Assembly: GCA_964586865.1 (NCBI GenBank)
Contig: CAZPJM010000001.1
Location: 1-64,000, forward strand
Source of the DNA: REDI01 sp964586865
Lineage (GTDB): Bacteria; Myxococcota_A; UBA796; GCA-2862545
Direction of reading: 5' to 3'
DNA length: 64,000 nucleotides
Each line of letters starts with the position of its first letter. Positions within the stretch are counted from its first letter, which is position 1. Below the pieces are notes generated by a model. That model searched no databases. It was given only the letters and a program-made list of their open reading frames with translations, and was not told where the DNA came from. A program made the position numbers and the translations under genes. Below, in pieces: positions 26,359 through 33,445 of this stretch.

Positions 26359-27126
26359 TCACCCGATCCGGAAGCCGCCGTCCACGTTGAGGGTGGAGCC
26401 GGTCACGTAGCTGGACGCATCGCTCGCCAGGTACACGATCGCCCCGGCGATCTCGTCGGGGCGCGCCACGCGTCGGGTCCCGGTGCGGGCCACGAACTGC
26501 TCCGTGATGGCCTTGTTCGAGGTCAGGGCCTGGGCCAGGCGGGTGTCCACCAGGCCGGGCGCCACGGCATTGACGCGGATGCCGGCGCCACCCCACTCGA
26601 TGGCCAGCGTCTGCGTCATGGAGATGAGGGCCGCCTTGGTCATGCCGTACACCCCTTGCAGGGGGGCGGCCCCCTGGCCCAACACGCTCGAGACGTTGAC
26701 GATGCTGCCCGGCTCGCCGGCCTCGACGAGGCGTGTGGCCACCGCCCGCGACAGGTGCCACGGCCCCTCCAGGTTGACCTGGAAGGTCTTGTGCCAGGCG
26801 GCCTCCTCCACGGTGAGCATGGGACCGAAGTGGATGTTGGTGCCCGCGTTGTTGACCAGCACGTCCACCCGCCCCACCGCCTCGTCCAGCCAGGCGAACA
26901 GCGCGTCCCGCTGCTCGGCCTTGCCCACGTGGCAGGCCCGGGCGTGGACGGTGGCCGCGGGGTGCCGCTCGCGGATGCCGGCCGCCACCGCATCCAGGGC
27001 GTCCTGCTTGCGCGAGGTGAGGATCACCGTCGCCCCCTCGCGGGCCAGGGCCTCGGCGGCGGCCGCGCCGATCCCCCGGCTGGCGCCGGTCACCAGGGCG
27101 ATGCGGCCGTCGAGCTGTGCGGACAT
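26359..27126 (-). CDS. Short-chain dehydrogenase/reductase (FabG-like)
   Basis: 255 residues, classical SDR. The NAD(P)-binding motif is VTGASRGIGAAAAEAL (13-28), then NNAG (92-95), catalytic Ser in NVSSVLGQG, and YGMTK with Tyr/Lys of the active site. The C-terminal DEIAGAIVYLASDASSYVTG is typical of FabG-type 3-oxoacyl reductases and related glucose or hydroxysteroid dehydrogenases. The substrate cannot be told from sequence. The ATG has CGAGGAGGCCCC in front. It stands alone, divergent from a lipoprotein gene. Confidence 0.92.
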   Translation of the reverse strand: MSAQLDGRIALVTGASRGIGAAAAEALAREGATVILTSRKQDALDAVAAGIRERHPAATVHARACHVGKAEQRDALFAWLDEAVGRVDVLVNNAGTNIHFGPMLTVEEAAWHKTFQVNLEGPWHLSRAVATRLVEAGEPGSIVNVSSVLGQGAAPLQGVYGMTKAALISMTQTLAIEWGGAGIRVNAVAPGLVDTRLAQALTSNKAITEQFVARTGTRRVARPDEIAGAIVYLASDASSYVTGSTLNVDGGFRIG

Positions 27127-27216
27127 GGGGCCTCCTCGTGGGCGCCCAGCATGCCACGGCGGGTGGCGCCCCGGCTCCTCGCGCCCCGGTCCGGGACCGG
27201 CATAGGAGGGAGGCCC

Positions 27217-28272
27217 ATGCAGCGTTCTCCACCCCTCCCCCTCGCCCTCCTCGTCCTCGTGGCCGCCTGCCAGGAGCCCTTCGGCACCGACCGGCACGAT
27301 CTGCGCGGCCTGCGCGTGGCCGCCCTGGCCGTGGACACCACCGGCCCCTCCCCGGTGGGCCGTGTGGCCGTGGTGGTGGAGGGCCGGCCCTGGTCCGACG
27401 ACCCGGTGGTGCTCCGCTGGCGGTGGGTCGCGGATGCCTCCGCCTCCGCCGTCGCCGAGCTGGACCCCGCGGGTCCCTCCGATGCGGAGGGTCCGGCCCC
27501 CGTGCTTCCACCGACCCCCGCCGACGCCGAGGGGCTGGTCCTCCTGGCCGCCCACGGCGAGGAGGTCTACCGGGCGGTCCTGCCCACCCCGCTGCCCGAC
27601 AGCGCGCCCCTCGACCCGGGGCCCATCGCGGCACGCAGCCTTCCCTGGACCGTGCAGGCCGTCTCCGGCGAGGCGCTCGCGGTCGAGGCCCGCCGGGAGA
27701 CGGCCGCCGGCGAGACCGTGGATCACGTCCCTCTCGGCGGCTTCGCCCGGCTGACCGTCCCGGCCCCCGACGACGCGGTGATCCGCTGGATGCACACCGC
27801 CCCGGGCGGCACCTTCCTGGAGCTCGACCCCACCGTCACCGACTGGGCGGCAGGCGAGGTGGTGCTGGACGACGACGAGCTGGAGGAGGCCGAAGCGGGC
27901 CCCGAAGGTCCGCGCACCCTGCTGGCCCTGGCGCTCAGCCCCACCGAGGACGGGGCCAATGGGTGGTCGACCCGCGACCTCTTCGTGGGCCCCCCGCCGC
28001 CCGGCCTGTGGACGCCGTCGGGCCGCTTCCTGCCCGCCGAGTCCGCCCCGCCGCCCGGTCCGATCCTGGCCACCCTGGCCCGCGACGACGCCTCCCCCAC
28101 CGGGCTGCGGCTCGACGACGTGGCCCCCGCCGCCCCCGATGACCCCGACGGCACCGAGGCCCTCCCGTGCCGGGACCCGGTCTCGGGGCCCTTCGACCCC
28201 GACTGGCTCCTGGCCCAGCGCTGCACCCGCGCCGACGTCGTGGGCGCCCGGGTCCGGGTGGTCCCCCGGTGA
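27217..28272 (+). CDS. Lipoprotein partner of TonB-dependent receptor
   Basis: 351 residues. The signal MQRSPPLPLALLVLVAAC ends in a lipobox (Cys18). The mature part is Pro/Asp-rich with Ig-like beta sequence (VGRVAVVVEGRPWSDDPVVLRWRWV; AVIRWMHTAPGGTFLELD) and two C-terminal Cys (LPCRDP and AQRCTRADV) that may pair. I do not recognise a family. Its TGA stop overlaps the GTG start of the receptor gene (GTGA), so the two are translationally coupled and probably work together, the lipoprotein perhaps acting as a surface or periplasmic substrate-binding partner. GGAGGGAGGCCC precedes the ATG. Confidence 0.75.
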   Translation: MQRSPPLPLALLVLVAACQEPFGTDRHDLRGLRVAALAVDTTGPSPVGRVAVVVEGRPWSDDPVVLRWRWVADASASAVAELDPAGPSDAEGPAPVLPPTPADAEGLVLLAAHGEEVYRAVLPTPLPDSAPLDPGPIAARSLPWTVQAVSGEALAVEARRETAAGETVDHVPLGGFARLTVPAPDDAVIRWMHTAPGGTFLELDPTVTDWAAGEVVLDDDELEEAEAGPEGPRTLLALALSPTEDGANGWSTRDLFVGPPPPGLWTPSGRFLPAESAPPPGPILATLARDDASPTGLRLDDVAPAAPDDPDGTEALPCRDPVSGPFDPDWLLAQRCTRADVVGARVRVVPR

Positions 28273-30464
28273 TCGCCCTCCTCGCCACGCTCGCCCTCGG
28301 CGCCCCCGTCGAGGGCAAGGTCCTGCTCCGGGGCCGCTCCACCCCCCAGGCCGGCGTGGCGGTGCGGGCGGTGTGGGATGCACCTCCCGAGCCGGGCACC
28401 GTGCGGACCTTTCCCGCGGTCACCACCGATTCCGAGGGCCGCTTCGCCCTCGAGGCGCCCGAGGGGGCCCGGGTGACCCTCTCCATCGACGATCCCGACT
28501 ATTTCCCGCTCGAGGCGGTCGTCACCGCCCCCGACCCCAAGGTCCGCCTGTTCGTCGAGCCCGTCGACGGCGAGCACGAGGTGGTGGTCGAGGCCTTCCG
28601 GGAGACCGCCCACCCCACCGTCCACCGGCTCGACGCCGAGCAGGCCTACAAGACCCCCGGCACCCAGGACGATGTCATCCGGCTGACCCAGTCCCTGCCC
28701 GGGGTGACCGTCCAGCGCGAGTTCGCCCCCTCGTCCGGCGACCTCTCCATCCGGGGCTCGGCCCCGGGGGACAACCGCTACTACCTGGACGGCATCGAGA
28801 TCCCCTACCTCTACCACTTCAACCAGTACGCGAGCGTCTTCCCCACCACCTGGCTCCGGGACCTGGAGCTCATGCCGTCCACCTTCGGGGCCCGGTACGG
28901 CGATGCGGTGGGCGGCGTGGTGGAGGCCCGGAGCCGGGCGGACCGCCCCGAGGACGTACAGGGCCAGCTCACCTTCAACACCATCATCGCCGGGGCAGAC
29001 GTGCGGGCTCCGGTGGGCGAGGAGACCTGGGTCGCCGTGTCGGGGCGCCGCTCCTACCAGGACCTCTACAGCCGGGGCTCGGACCAGTACACGCTCTGGC
29101 CCGTGTTCCACGACCTGGCCCTCCGCATCGAGAAGGGCGACGAGGCCCGCGGAACGGGCGCCTTCCTGGTGGCGGCCGGCGACAGCTACGAGCGGGCCGC
29201 CGGTGAGCTCGACCTGCTCGACCCGGTCGAGGCCTCTCGCGTGCCATCCTTCCGGTTCCGCAGGAACTTCCAGGTGCTTGGGCTGCGACACCGGTGGCGG
29301 GGCCCCGACGGCGACGGCCGGCTCGTGGTCGGGCTGGTCCACGACGATCTCCTGGGCCGCCTCGAGGGGATCGGCACCCAGCGCCAGCGGACGGTGCAGC
29401 TCACCTCGCGCCTGGACGCGGGGCAGCGCTTCGGCGGTCAGGACCAGCATCGGTGGAACGCCGGGTGGGAGATCCGGGGGACCCTCGGCCTGCTCGACGT
29501 GGACGGGGGCGGCCCCAAGGCCATCGTGGTCGCCACCGAGGCCCCCGCCCTGGCCCGGGGCGCCGCCCTCGACGCCACCCTTCCCCGCCTCGAGGCCGCT
29601 GCCTACGGCGAGGCCCTGCTGCGCTTCGGCCGGATCCACCTGATCCCCGGCCTACGCCTCGGGGTGGACAGCCGCACCGGGGGCTTCCTCCCCGGCCCGC
29701 GTCTGGCCGCCCGGTGGCGGGTCGCCGATCAGACCCGCCTCGAGCTGGCCGGCGGTCACTACCGCCAGACCCCCCAGCTCCTGGATCTGGCCCCCGCCAT
29801 CGGCGACCCCCAGCTCCCCCTGACCCGCTCCTGGCAGATCAGCGCCGGCTGGGACCAGACCATCGCCGACCGCCTCGAGATCACCCTGGATGCCTACGCC
29901 AAGGACCTGCGCGATGCCCAGGTGGCCCGCCCCGACGCCCCGCCCGAGGTGCTCGACCGGGGACGGGTGCTCGGCGTCGAGTTGGTGACCCGCTACCGCC
30001 TCCGGGAGCGCTTCTTCCTGTGGGGCTGGGCGGGCGTGATGCGCTCGCAGGTGCGTCGCGAGGGGTCCTGGGCCCCGGCCGCCTTCGACCAGCCCGTCAA
30101 TGTGGGCGCGGTCCTGTCCTGGGATCCCTCGACGAGGTGGAACCTGGCCGTCCGATGGCGGTACGGCTCCGGGCTCCCGTGGACGCCGGTGGTGGGCTCG
30201 GTCTACGACGCCAGCATCGACACCTGGGATCCGGTGCCCGGCACGCCCTTCTCGGAGCGCTTCCCCGCCTACACCAAGCTCGACCTGGCCGCGCGCTACA
30301 CCTTCGTCTTCGACCGCTGGACCCTCGCCCTGCGCGCCGAGGTCTGGTACGTCCCCCCCGCCGCCAACGTCCTCTACCCGACCTGGAACGACGACTGGAC
30401 CGAGCAGGGCTTCGTCCGCGGCATCCCGGTGCTGCCCCTGCTGGGGGCCCGCGCCACCTTCTGA
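28269..30464 (+). CDS. TonB-dependent outer-membrane receptor
   Basis: 731 residues from GTG 28269, which overlaps the previous stop. A short signal peptide is followed by a carboxypeptidase-regulatory-like domain (about 14-90, VEGKVLLRGRSTPQAGVAVRAV). The plug then includes TPGTQDDVIRLTQSLPGVTV and the conserved IRGSAPGDNRYYLDGIEIPYLYHF, with PSTFGARYGDAVGGVVEARSR. The C-terminal 22-strand barrel ends with GIPVLPLLGARATF (terminal aromatic). Such receptors import scarce nutrients such as metal chelates, vitamins or glycans with TonB/ExbBD energy; the substrate is unknown. There is no SusD homologue, but a coupled lipoprotein lies directly upstream. Confidence 0.9.
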   Translation: MIALLATLALGAPVEGKVLLRGRSTPQAGVAVRAVWDAPPEPGTVRTFPAVTTDSEGRFALEAPEGARVTLSIDDPDYFPLEAVVTAPDPKVRLFVEPVDGEHEVVVEAFRETAHPTVHRLDAEQAYKTPGTQDDVIRLTQSLPGVTVQREFAPSSGDLSIRGSAPGDNRYYLDGIEIPYLYHFNQYASVFPTTWLRDLELMPSTFGARYGDAVGGVVEARSRADRPEDVQGQLTFNTIIAGADVRAPVGEETWVAVSGRRSYQDLYSRGSDQYTLWPVFHDLALRIEKGDEARGTGAFLVAAGDSYERAAGELDLLDPVEASRVPSFRFRRNFQVLGLRHRWRGPDGDGRLVVGLVHDDLLGRLEGIGTQRQRTVQLTSRLDAGQRFGGQDQHRWNAGWEIRGTLGLLDVDGGGPKAIVVATEAPALARGAALDATLPRLEAAAYGEALLRFGRIHLIPGLRLGVDSRTGGFLPGPRLAARWRVADQTRLELAGGHYRQTPQLLDLAPAIGDPQLPLTRSWQISAGWDQTIADRLEITLDAYAKDLRDAQVARPDAPPEVLDRGRVLGVELVTRYRLRERFFLWGWAGVMRSQVRREGSWAPAAFDQPVNVGAVLSWDPSTRWNLAVRWRYGSGLPWTPVVGSVYDASIDTWDPVPGTPFSERFPAYTKLDLAARYTFVFDRWTLALRAEVWYVPPAANVLYPTWNDDWTEQGFVRGIPVLPLLGARATF

Positions 30465-30466
30465 CC

Positions 30467-30484
30467 CCCCGCTGGCCCGCGGGG
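30467..30484 (+). terminator. Candidate hairpin after TonB receptor gene
   Basis: CCCCGC and GCGGGG flank a six-base loop directly after the stop codon of the receptor gene. There is no T-run downstream, so it would be a non-canonical terminator or an RNA-end stabiliser. Confidence 0.3.
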
Positions 30485-30635
30485 CTCGACCGCGCCCGGT
30501 TGCCGGGGTGGCGAGCCCGGGCTCGGCGATCCTCTCCCCTTCGGCATGGCCCCGGAGGGGCGTCGCGCCGGGCGGCGGGAGGGGCTAGACTCCTGGCGTG
30601 CGGCCCTCTGCCGCCGTCTGTTCAGAGGTGGTTCT

Positions 30636-31526
30636 ATGGCGACCGAAGACTTCGACCCGTTTGGTAACTTCCATTTCACCCTCGAGATCGACGACATCGA
30701 GGTGGCTACCTTCCTCGAGTTCTCGGGCCTCAAGAGCTCGGCCGAGGTGTTCGAGATCCAGGAGGGCGGCCTCAACGCCGCCACCCACAAGCTCCCTGGC
30801 GTGTCCAAGTACGAGAACTTCACCCTGAAGTACGCCACCAGCGCCAGCACCGAGCTCGCCGCCTGGCGCGATGCGTACATCGAGGACGAGTTCGGCGACC
30901 GCAAGGACAAGTCCGGCGCGGTGATCATGCGCGACAACGCCGGCAACGAGGTCCGGCGCTACTCCTTCCACATGATGTGGCCGGTCTCGTGGGAGGGTCC
31001 GCAGCTCCAGTCCTCGGCCTCGGCCCTGGCCATCGAGACCCTCGAGATCGCCTACGACGGCCTGTACGTCGATGGCGGCGAGCCCCCCGCCCCGCCGCCC
31101 GACCCGCCGCCGCCCGACCCGCCGCCGCCCGACCCCGAGCCGGTGATCATGGAGAACATCCAGTTCGAGTACAACTCGGACCAGATGACCGAGGAGGGCG
31201 AGGCGGCCTGTGACCGCGCGGCCGACAAGGTCGAGAAGATGGACCCCAAGCCCACCCAGATGTGGGTCGAGGGCCACACCTGCACCATGGGACCCTTCGG
31301 GTACAACCTGACCCTCTCTGCCAAGCGGGCCCGGGCCACGTGCAAGAAGATGGAGGAGAAGACCTCCGACGTGAAGTACACGGGCGTCGGCCTGTCGTGG
31401 AAGTACCCGGTCGCCCCGAACGGCAACGAGGCCGGTCGGGCCCAGAACCGCCGGACCGAGTTCCACACCTCGCCTCCCGCCGAGCGCGGCCGCGACGTCC
31501 GCGAACCCGACGAGAAGCCCGCCTAG
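30636..31526 (+). CDS. gp19-type tail tube protein fused to OmpA-like domain
   Basis: 296 residues, starting ATG 30636 after AGAGGTGG. Residues 1-145 match T4 gp19/extracellular contractile injection system tube proteins in order: DPFGNFHFTLEIDDIE, TFLEFSGLKSSAEVFEIQEGG, HKLPGVSKYENFTLKYATS, ELAAWRD, SGAVIMRDNAGNEVRRYSF, WPVSWEGPQL and AIETLEIAYDGL. These normally stack as hexameric rings to form the inner tube. Residues 148-169 are a Pro/Asp linker. Residues 170-278 are an OmpA/MotB peptidoglycan-binding domain (IQFEYNSDQMTEEGE, WVEGHTCTMG, YNLTLSAKRARATCK, GRAQNRRTEF). The ligand Asp of EGHTD is Cys216, while the partner Arg231 is kept. No signal peptide is seen. No sheath, baseplate or ATPase gene is adjacent. 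The gene is isolated by 171 and 196 bases. Confidence 0.88.
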   Translation: MATEDFDPFGNFHFTLEIDDIEVATFLEFSGLKSSAEVFEIQEGGLNAATHKLPGVSKYENFTLKYATSASTELAAWRDAYIEDEFGDRKDKSGAVIMRDNAGNEVRRYSFHMMWPVSWEGPQLQSSASALAIETLEIAYDGLYVDGGEPPAPPPDPPPPDPPPPDPEPVIMENIQFEYNSDQMTEEGEAACDRAADKVEKMDPKPTQMWVEGHTCTMGPFGYNLTLSAKRARATCKKMEEKTSDVKYTGVGLSWKYPVAPNGNEAGRAQNRRTEFHTSPPAERGRDVREPDEKPA

Positions 31527-31541
31527 CGACGTCCCGTCGGG

Positions 31542-31595
31542 CCTGGCGGGCCTGCCGGGCCTGCCGGGCCTGCCGGGCCTGCCGGGCCTGCCGGA
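31542..31595. repeat. 9-bp tandem repeat (CCTGCCGGG)n
   Basis: Five in-register copies of CCTGCCGGG (31551-31595, the last ending GGA) follow one degenerate copy (31542-31550, CCTGGCGGG). It lies in the 196-base interval between the tube-OmpA gene and the next gene, 15 bases after the stop codon. Copies can pair with the complementary GGC-rich parts, so it may form a strong RNA structure, or it may simply be a length-variable microsatellite. Confidence 0.9.
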
Positions 31596-31722
31596 TGGCA
31601 GGAGCACCCCGTGTGCCCCCATGCCTCCGGGTGGGGCACCCGGCGGGAGCCGCGGGGCTGACGGCCCCACCGGCGCTGGGCTACGCGGGAAGGGTCCGCG
31701 TGCCCCGGGGTTCAGGTAGCCG

Positions 31723-32568
31723 ATGCTGTCTCTCCTGCTCTGCACCCTGATCGGGTGGGCGTCGCCCGTCGCCGAGGCCCCTCCAGGCTGGCTCGGTGAT
31801 GCCATCCCGCTCGACCCGGACGATGGCCTGGCTCAGGCCCCGTCCGAGGACTCCGACGCTGCCGACCATCCGGTGGCGCCGGTGCCCCTCGACCTGTCCG
31901 CCGTCGGCGCCGCCCTCGAGGACGGCGTCCGCCGGATCCTCCGCGAGGAGGCCGATCCGGTCGAGGCCCTGCCCCTGCCCGTGACCCCCGCCCCCGAGAC
32001 CACCGCCGCCGAGCTGCGGGGGCTCCTGGACGGCAGCGGGGCGCGCGACACCCGCCTGGCCGCCCTGTCGGTGCAGGGGGTGGCCCTGCAGGGCGAGGAC
32101 ACCCTCCTCCGCTTCGACGCCACCCTGCTCCCCGGCGATCCCACCGCGCTGCTCCGCCTGACCGTGCCCGCCCCCGCCCCGGCGGGGGCCCGGGTCGTCC
32201 TGCCCGGCGGCCTGGGGGTGAGCTGGACCCGCGCCGAGGAGACCCTCGCTGCCGCCCTCCGCGCCGGCCACTGCGGCGGGCTGCCCCTGGTCGACGATCC
32301 GGTCCTGCCGACCCTGGTGCCGAGGCCCTTCCTCGAGCGCACCCGGGAGGCCCGCGACGCCGCCGGTCCCGCCCGCGAGGCCCTGTGCGCGGCGCTCGCC
32401 GAGCCCTCCTGGGAGCGGCTGGAGCTGCGGCTGACCGCGCTCCACTTCAACCTCTACGACGGGGACAGCATCCTGCGCGGGGGCCTGGTGCTGCGCCTCG
32501 ATCCCGAGGCCCCGCGCCTGCTCTACCCGCTCTTCAAGCGGCTCCCCATCGAGGAGCCGGAGCCCTGA
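31723..32568 (+). CDS. Secreted protein of unknown function
   Basis: 281 residues from ATG 31723, with AGGTAG in front. A signal peptide (MLSLLLCTLIGWASPVAEA) precedes a Pro/Asp-rich region (20-95), then a region of mixed alpha/beta character with LRLTVPAPAPAGARVVLPGG and a late LRLTALHFNLYDGDSILRG. Two internal Cys (AGHCGG and REALCAAL) could form a periplasmic disulfide. The C-terminal YDGDSILRGGLVLRLD looks like edge strands of a beta-sandwich. No family recognised. It is convergent with the methyltransferase gene with six bases between. Confidence 0.65.
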   Translation: MLSLLLCTLIGWASPVAEAPPGWLGDAIPLDPDDGLAQAPSEDSDAADHPVAPVPLDLSAVGAALEDGVRRILREEADPVEALPLPVTPAPETTAAELRGLLDGSGARDTRLAALSVQGVALQGEDTLLRFDATLLPGDPTALLRLTVPAPAPAGARVVLPGGLGVSWTRAEETLAAALRAGHCGGLPLVDDPVLPTLVPRPFLERTREARDAAGPAREALCAALAEPSWERLELRLTALHFNLYDGDSILRGGLVLRLDPEAPRLLYPLFKRLPIEEPEP

Positions 32569-32574
32569 CGCGCC

Positions 32575-33387
32575 TCAGGAGGCCGCCGGGAGGCGGAAGA
32601 GGGACTCGGCGCCCCGCTGCCGCACGGCCTCGAAGCCGCGCGCCTCGAGGTAGGACCGCAGGGTCTCGGGCTTGACGACCTCGTAGGGGTAGCCGCCGAG
32701 CCAGTCGATCCAGTCGTGGAACTTGGACATGCCCCGGGCCGAGCTGTACTCCCGGTAGCGCCGGCGGGGGTCCCGCAGGCGCACCGCATCCTCGAGGAGG
32801 CCGCGCCCCAGGTAGTAGGGGATGAAGGTGCCGGTGACGACGGCACGGCGGACGGGCCCGGCGCAGTAGGTCTTCTTGATGGCCCGCCAGGCCACCGACT
32901 TCATGCCCTCGTCGCGGTAGAGCATGAGGTGGAGCCGGCCACCGGGCGCCACCCGCCGCGGCACCAGGTCCAGGCCCCGCCACATGTCGCCCGTGTGGTG
33001 CAGCACCCCCCACGAGTAGACCACGTCGTAGGTTCCGAGCCCCTCGAGGAAGTCGGCGTCGAGGGCCGAGCCCGCGCTGATCTCCCAGTCGCGATCGCCG
33101 GGGAAGTACCGCCGCTTGAGCTCGCGGGTGCAGGCCACCGAGTCGGGGTCGTAGTCGAAGGAGCGCACCCGGGCGCCGAGGCGCCGCGCGCACAGGCTCG
33201 ACAGGCCGCTGCCGCTGCCCACGTCGAGGAAGGTCCGGCCGGCGAGGCCGTCGCGGCCGTGCCAGTCCGCCAGCGACTCCTCGGCCTGCCGGATGCGGGG
33301 CTCGTCGAGGCGCTCCAGGAAGGCGCGCCAGTTGGCCCCGAAGCGAAAGCGCTCGCCGGCCGCCACCTCCTGCTCGAACTGCGACAC
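32575..33387 (-). CDS. SAM-dependent methyltransferase (class I)
   Basis: 270 residues when started at GTG 33387, which has AGGAGG five bases upstream; the ATG nine codons earlier (33414) has no ribosome binding site but is possible. Motif I is TFLDVGSGSGLSSLCARRLG, then FDYDPDSVACTREL, motif IV VVYSWGVLHHTGDMWRGL, and motif VI PGGRLHLMLYRDEG. The VVYSWGVLHHTG form is typical of Ubi/COQ5-like and natural-product or lipid methyltransferases acting on small molecules. The acceptor is unknown; no biosynthetic neighbours are present. Confidence 0.85.
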   Translation of the reverse strand: MSQFEQEVAAGERFRFGANWRAFLERLDEPRIRQAEESLADWHGRDGLAGRTFLDVGSGSGLSSLCARRLGARVRSFDYDPDSVACTRELKRRYFPGDRDWEISAGSALDADFLEGLGTYDVVYSWGVLHHTGDMWRGLDLVPRRVAPGGRLHLMLYRDEGMKSVAWRAIKKTYCAGPVRRAVVTGTFIPYYLGRGLLEDAVRLRDPRRRYREYSSARGMSKFHDWIDWLGGYPYEVVKPETLRSYLEARGFEAVRQRGAESLFRLPAAS

Positions 33388-33445
33388 CCCGACCTCCTCG
33401 TCGACCCGCGTCATCGGCGGGAGGTAGCCCGGCTGGAGGCGGTGT

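Noticed and set aside
30467..31526. A complete contractile injection gene cluster around the tube-OmpA gene
   Set aside because: No sheath, baseplate, spike, AAA+ or tail-fibre gene is within the window; only the single fused protein is seen.
31542..31595. CRISPR-like or satellite array
   Set aside because: The unit is 9 bp with no spacers; it is a simple tandem repeat. The (PEPD)n repeats near the gap are coding repeats.
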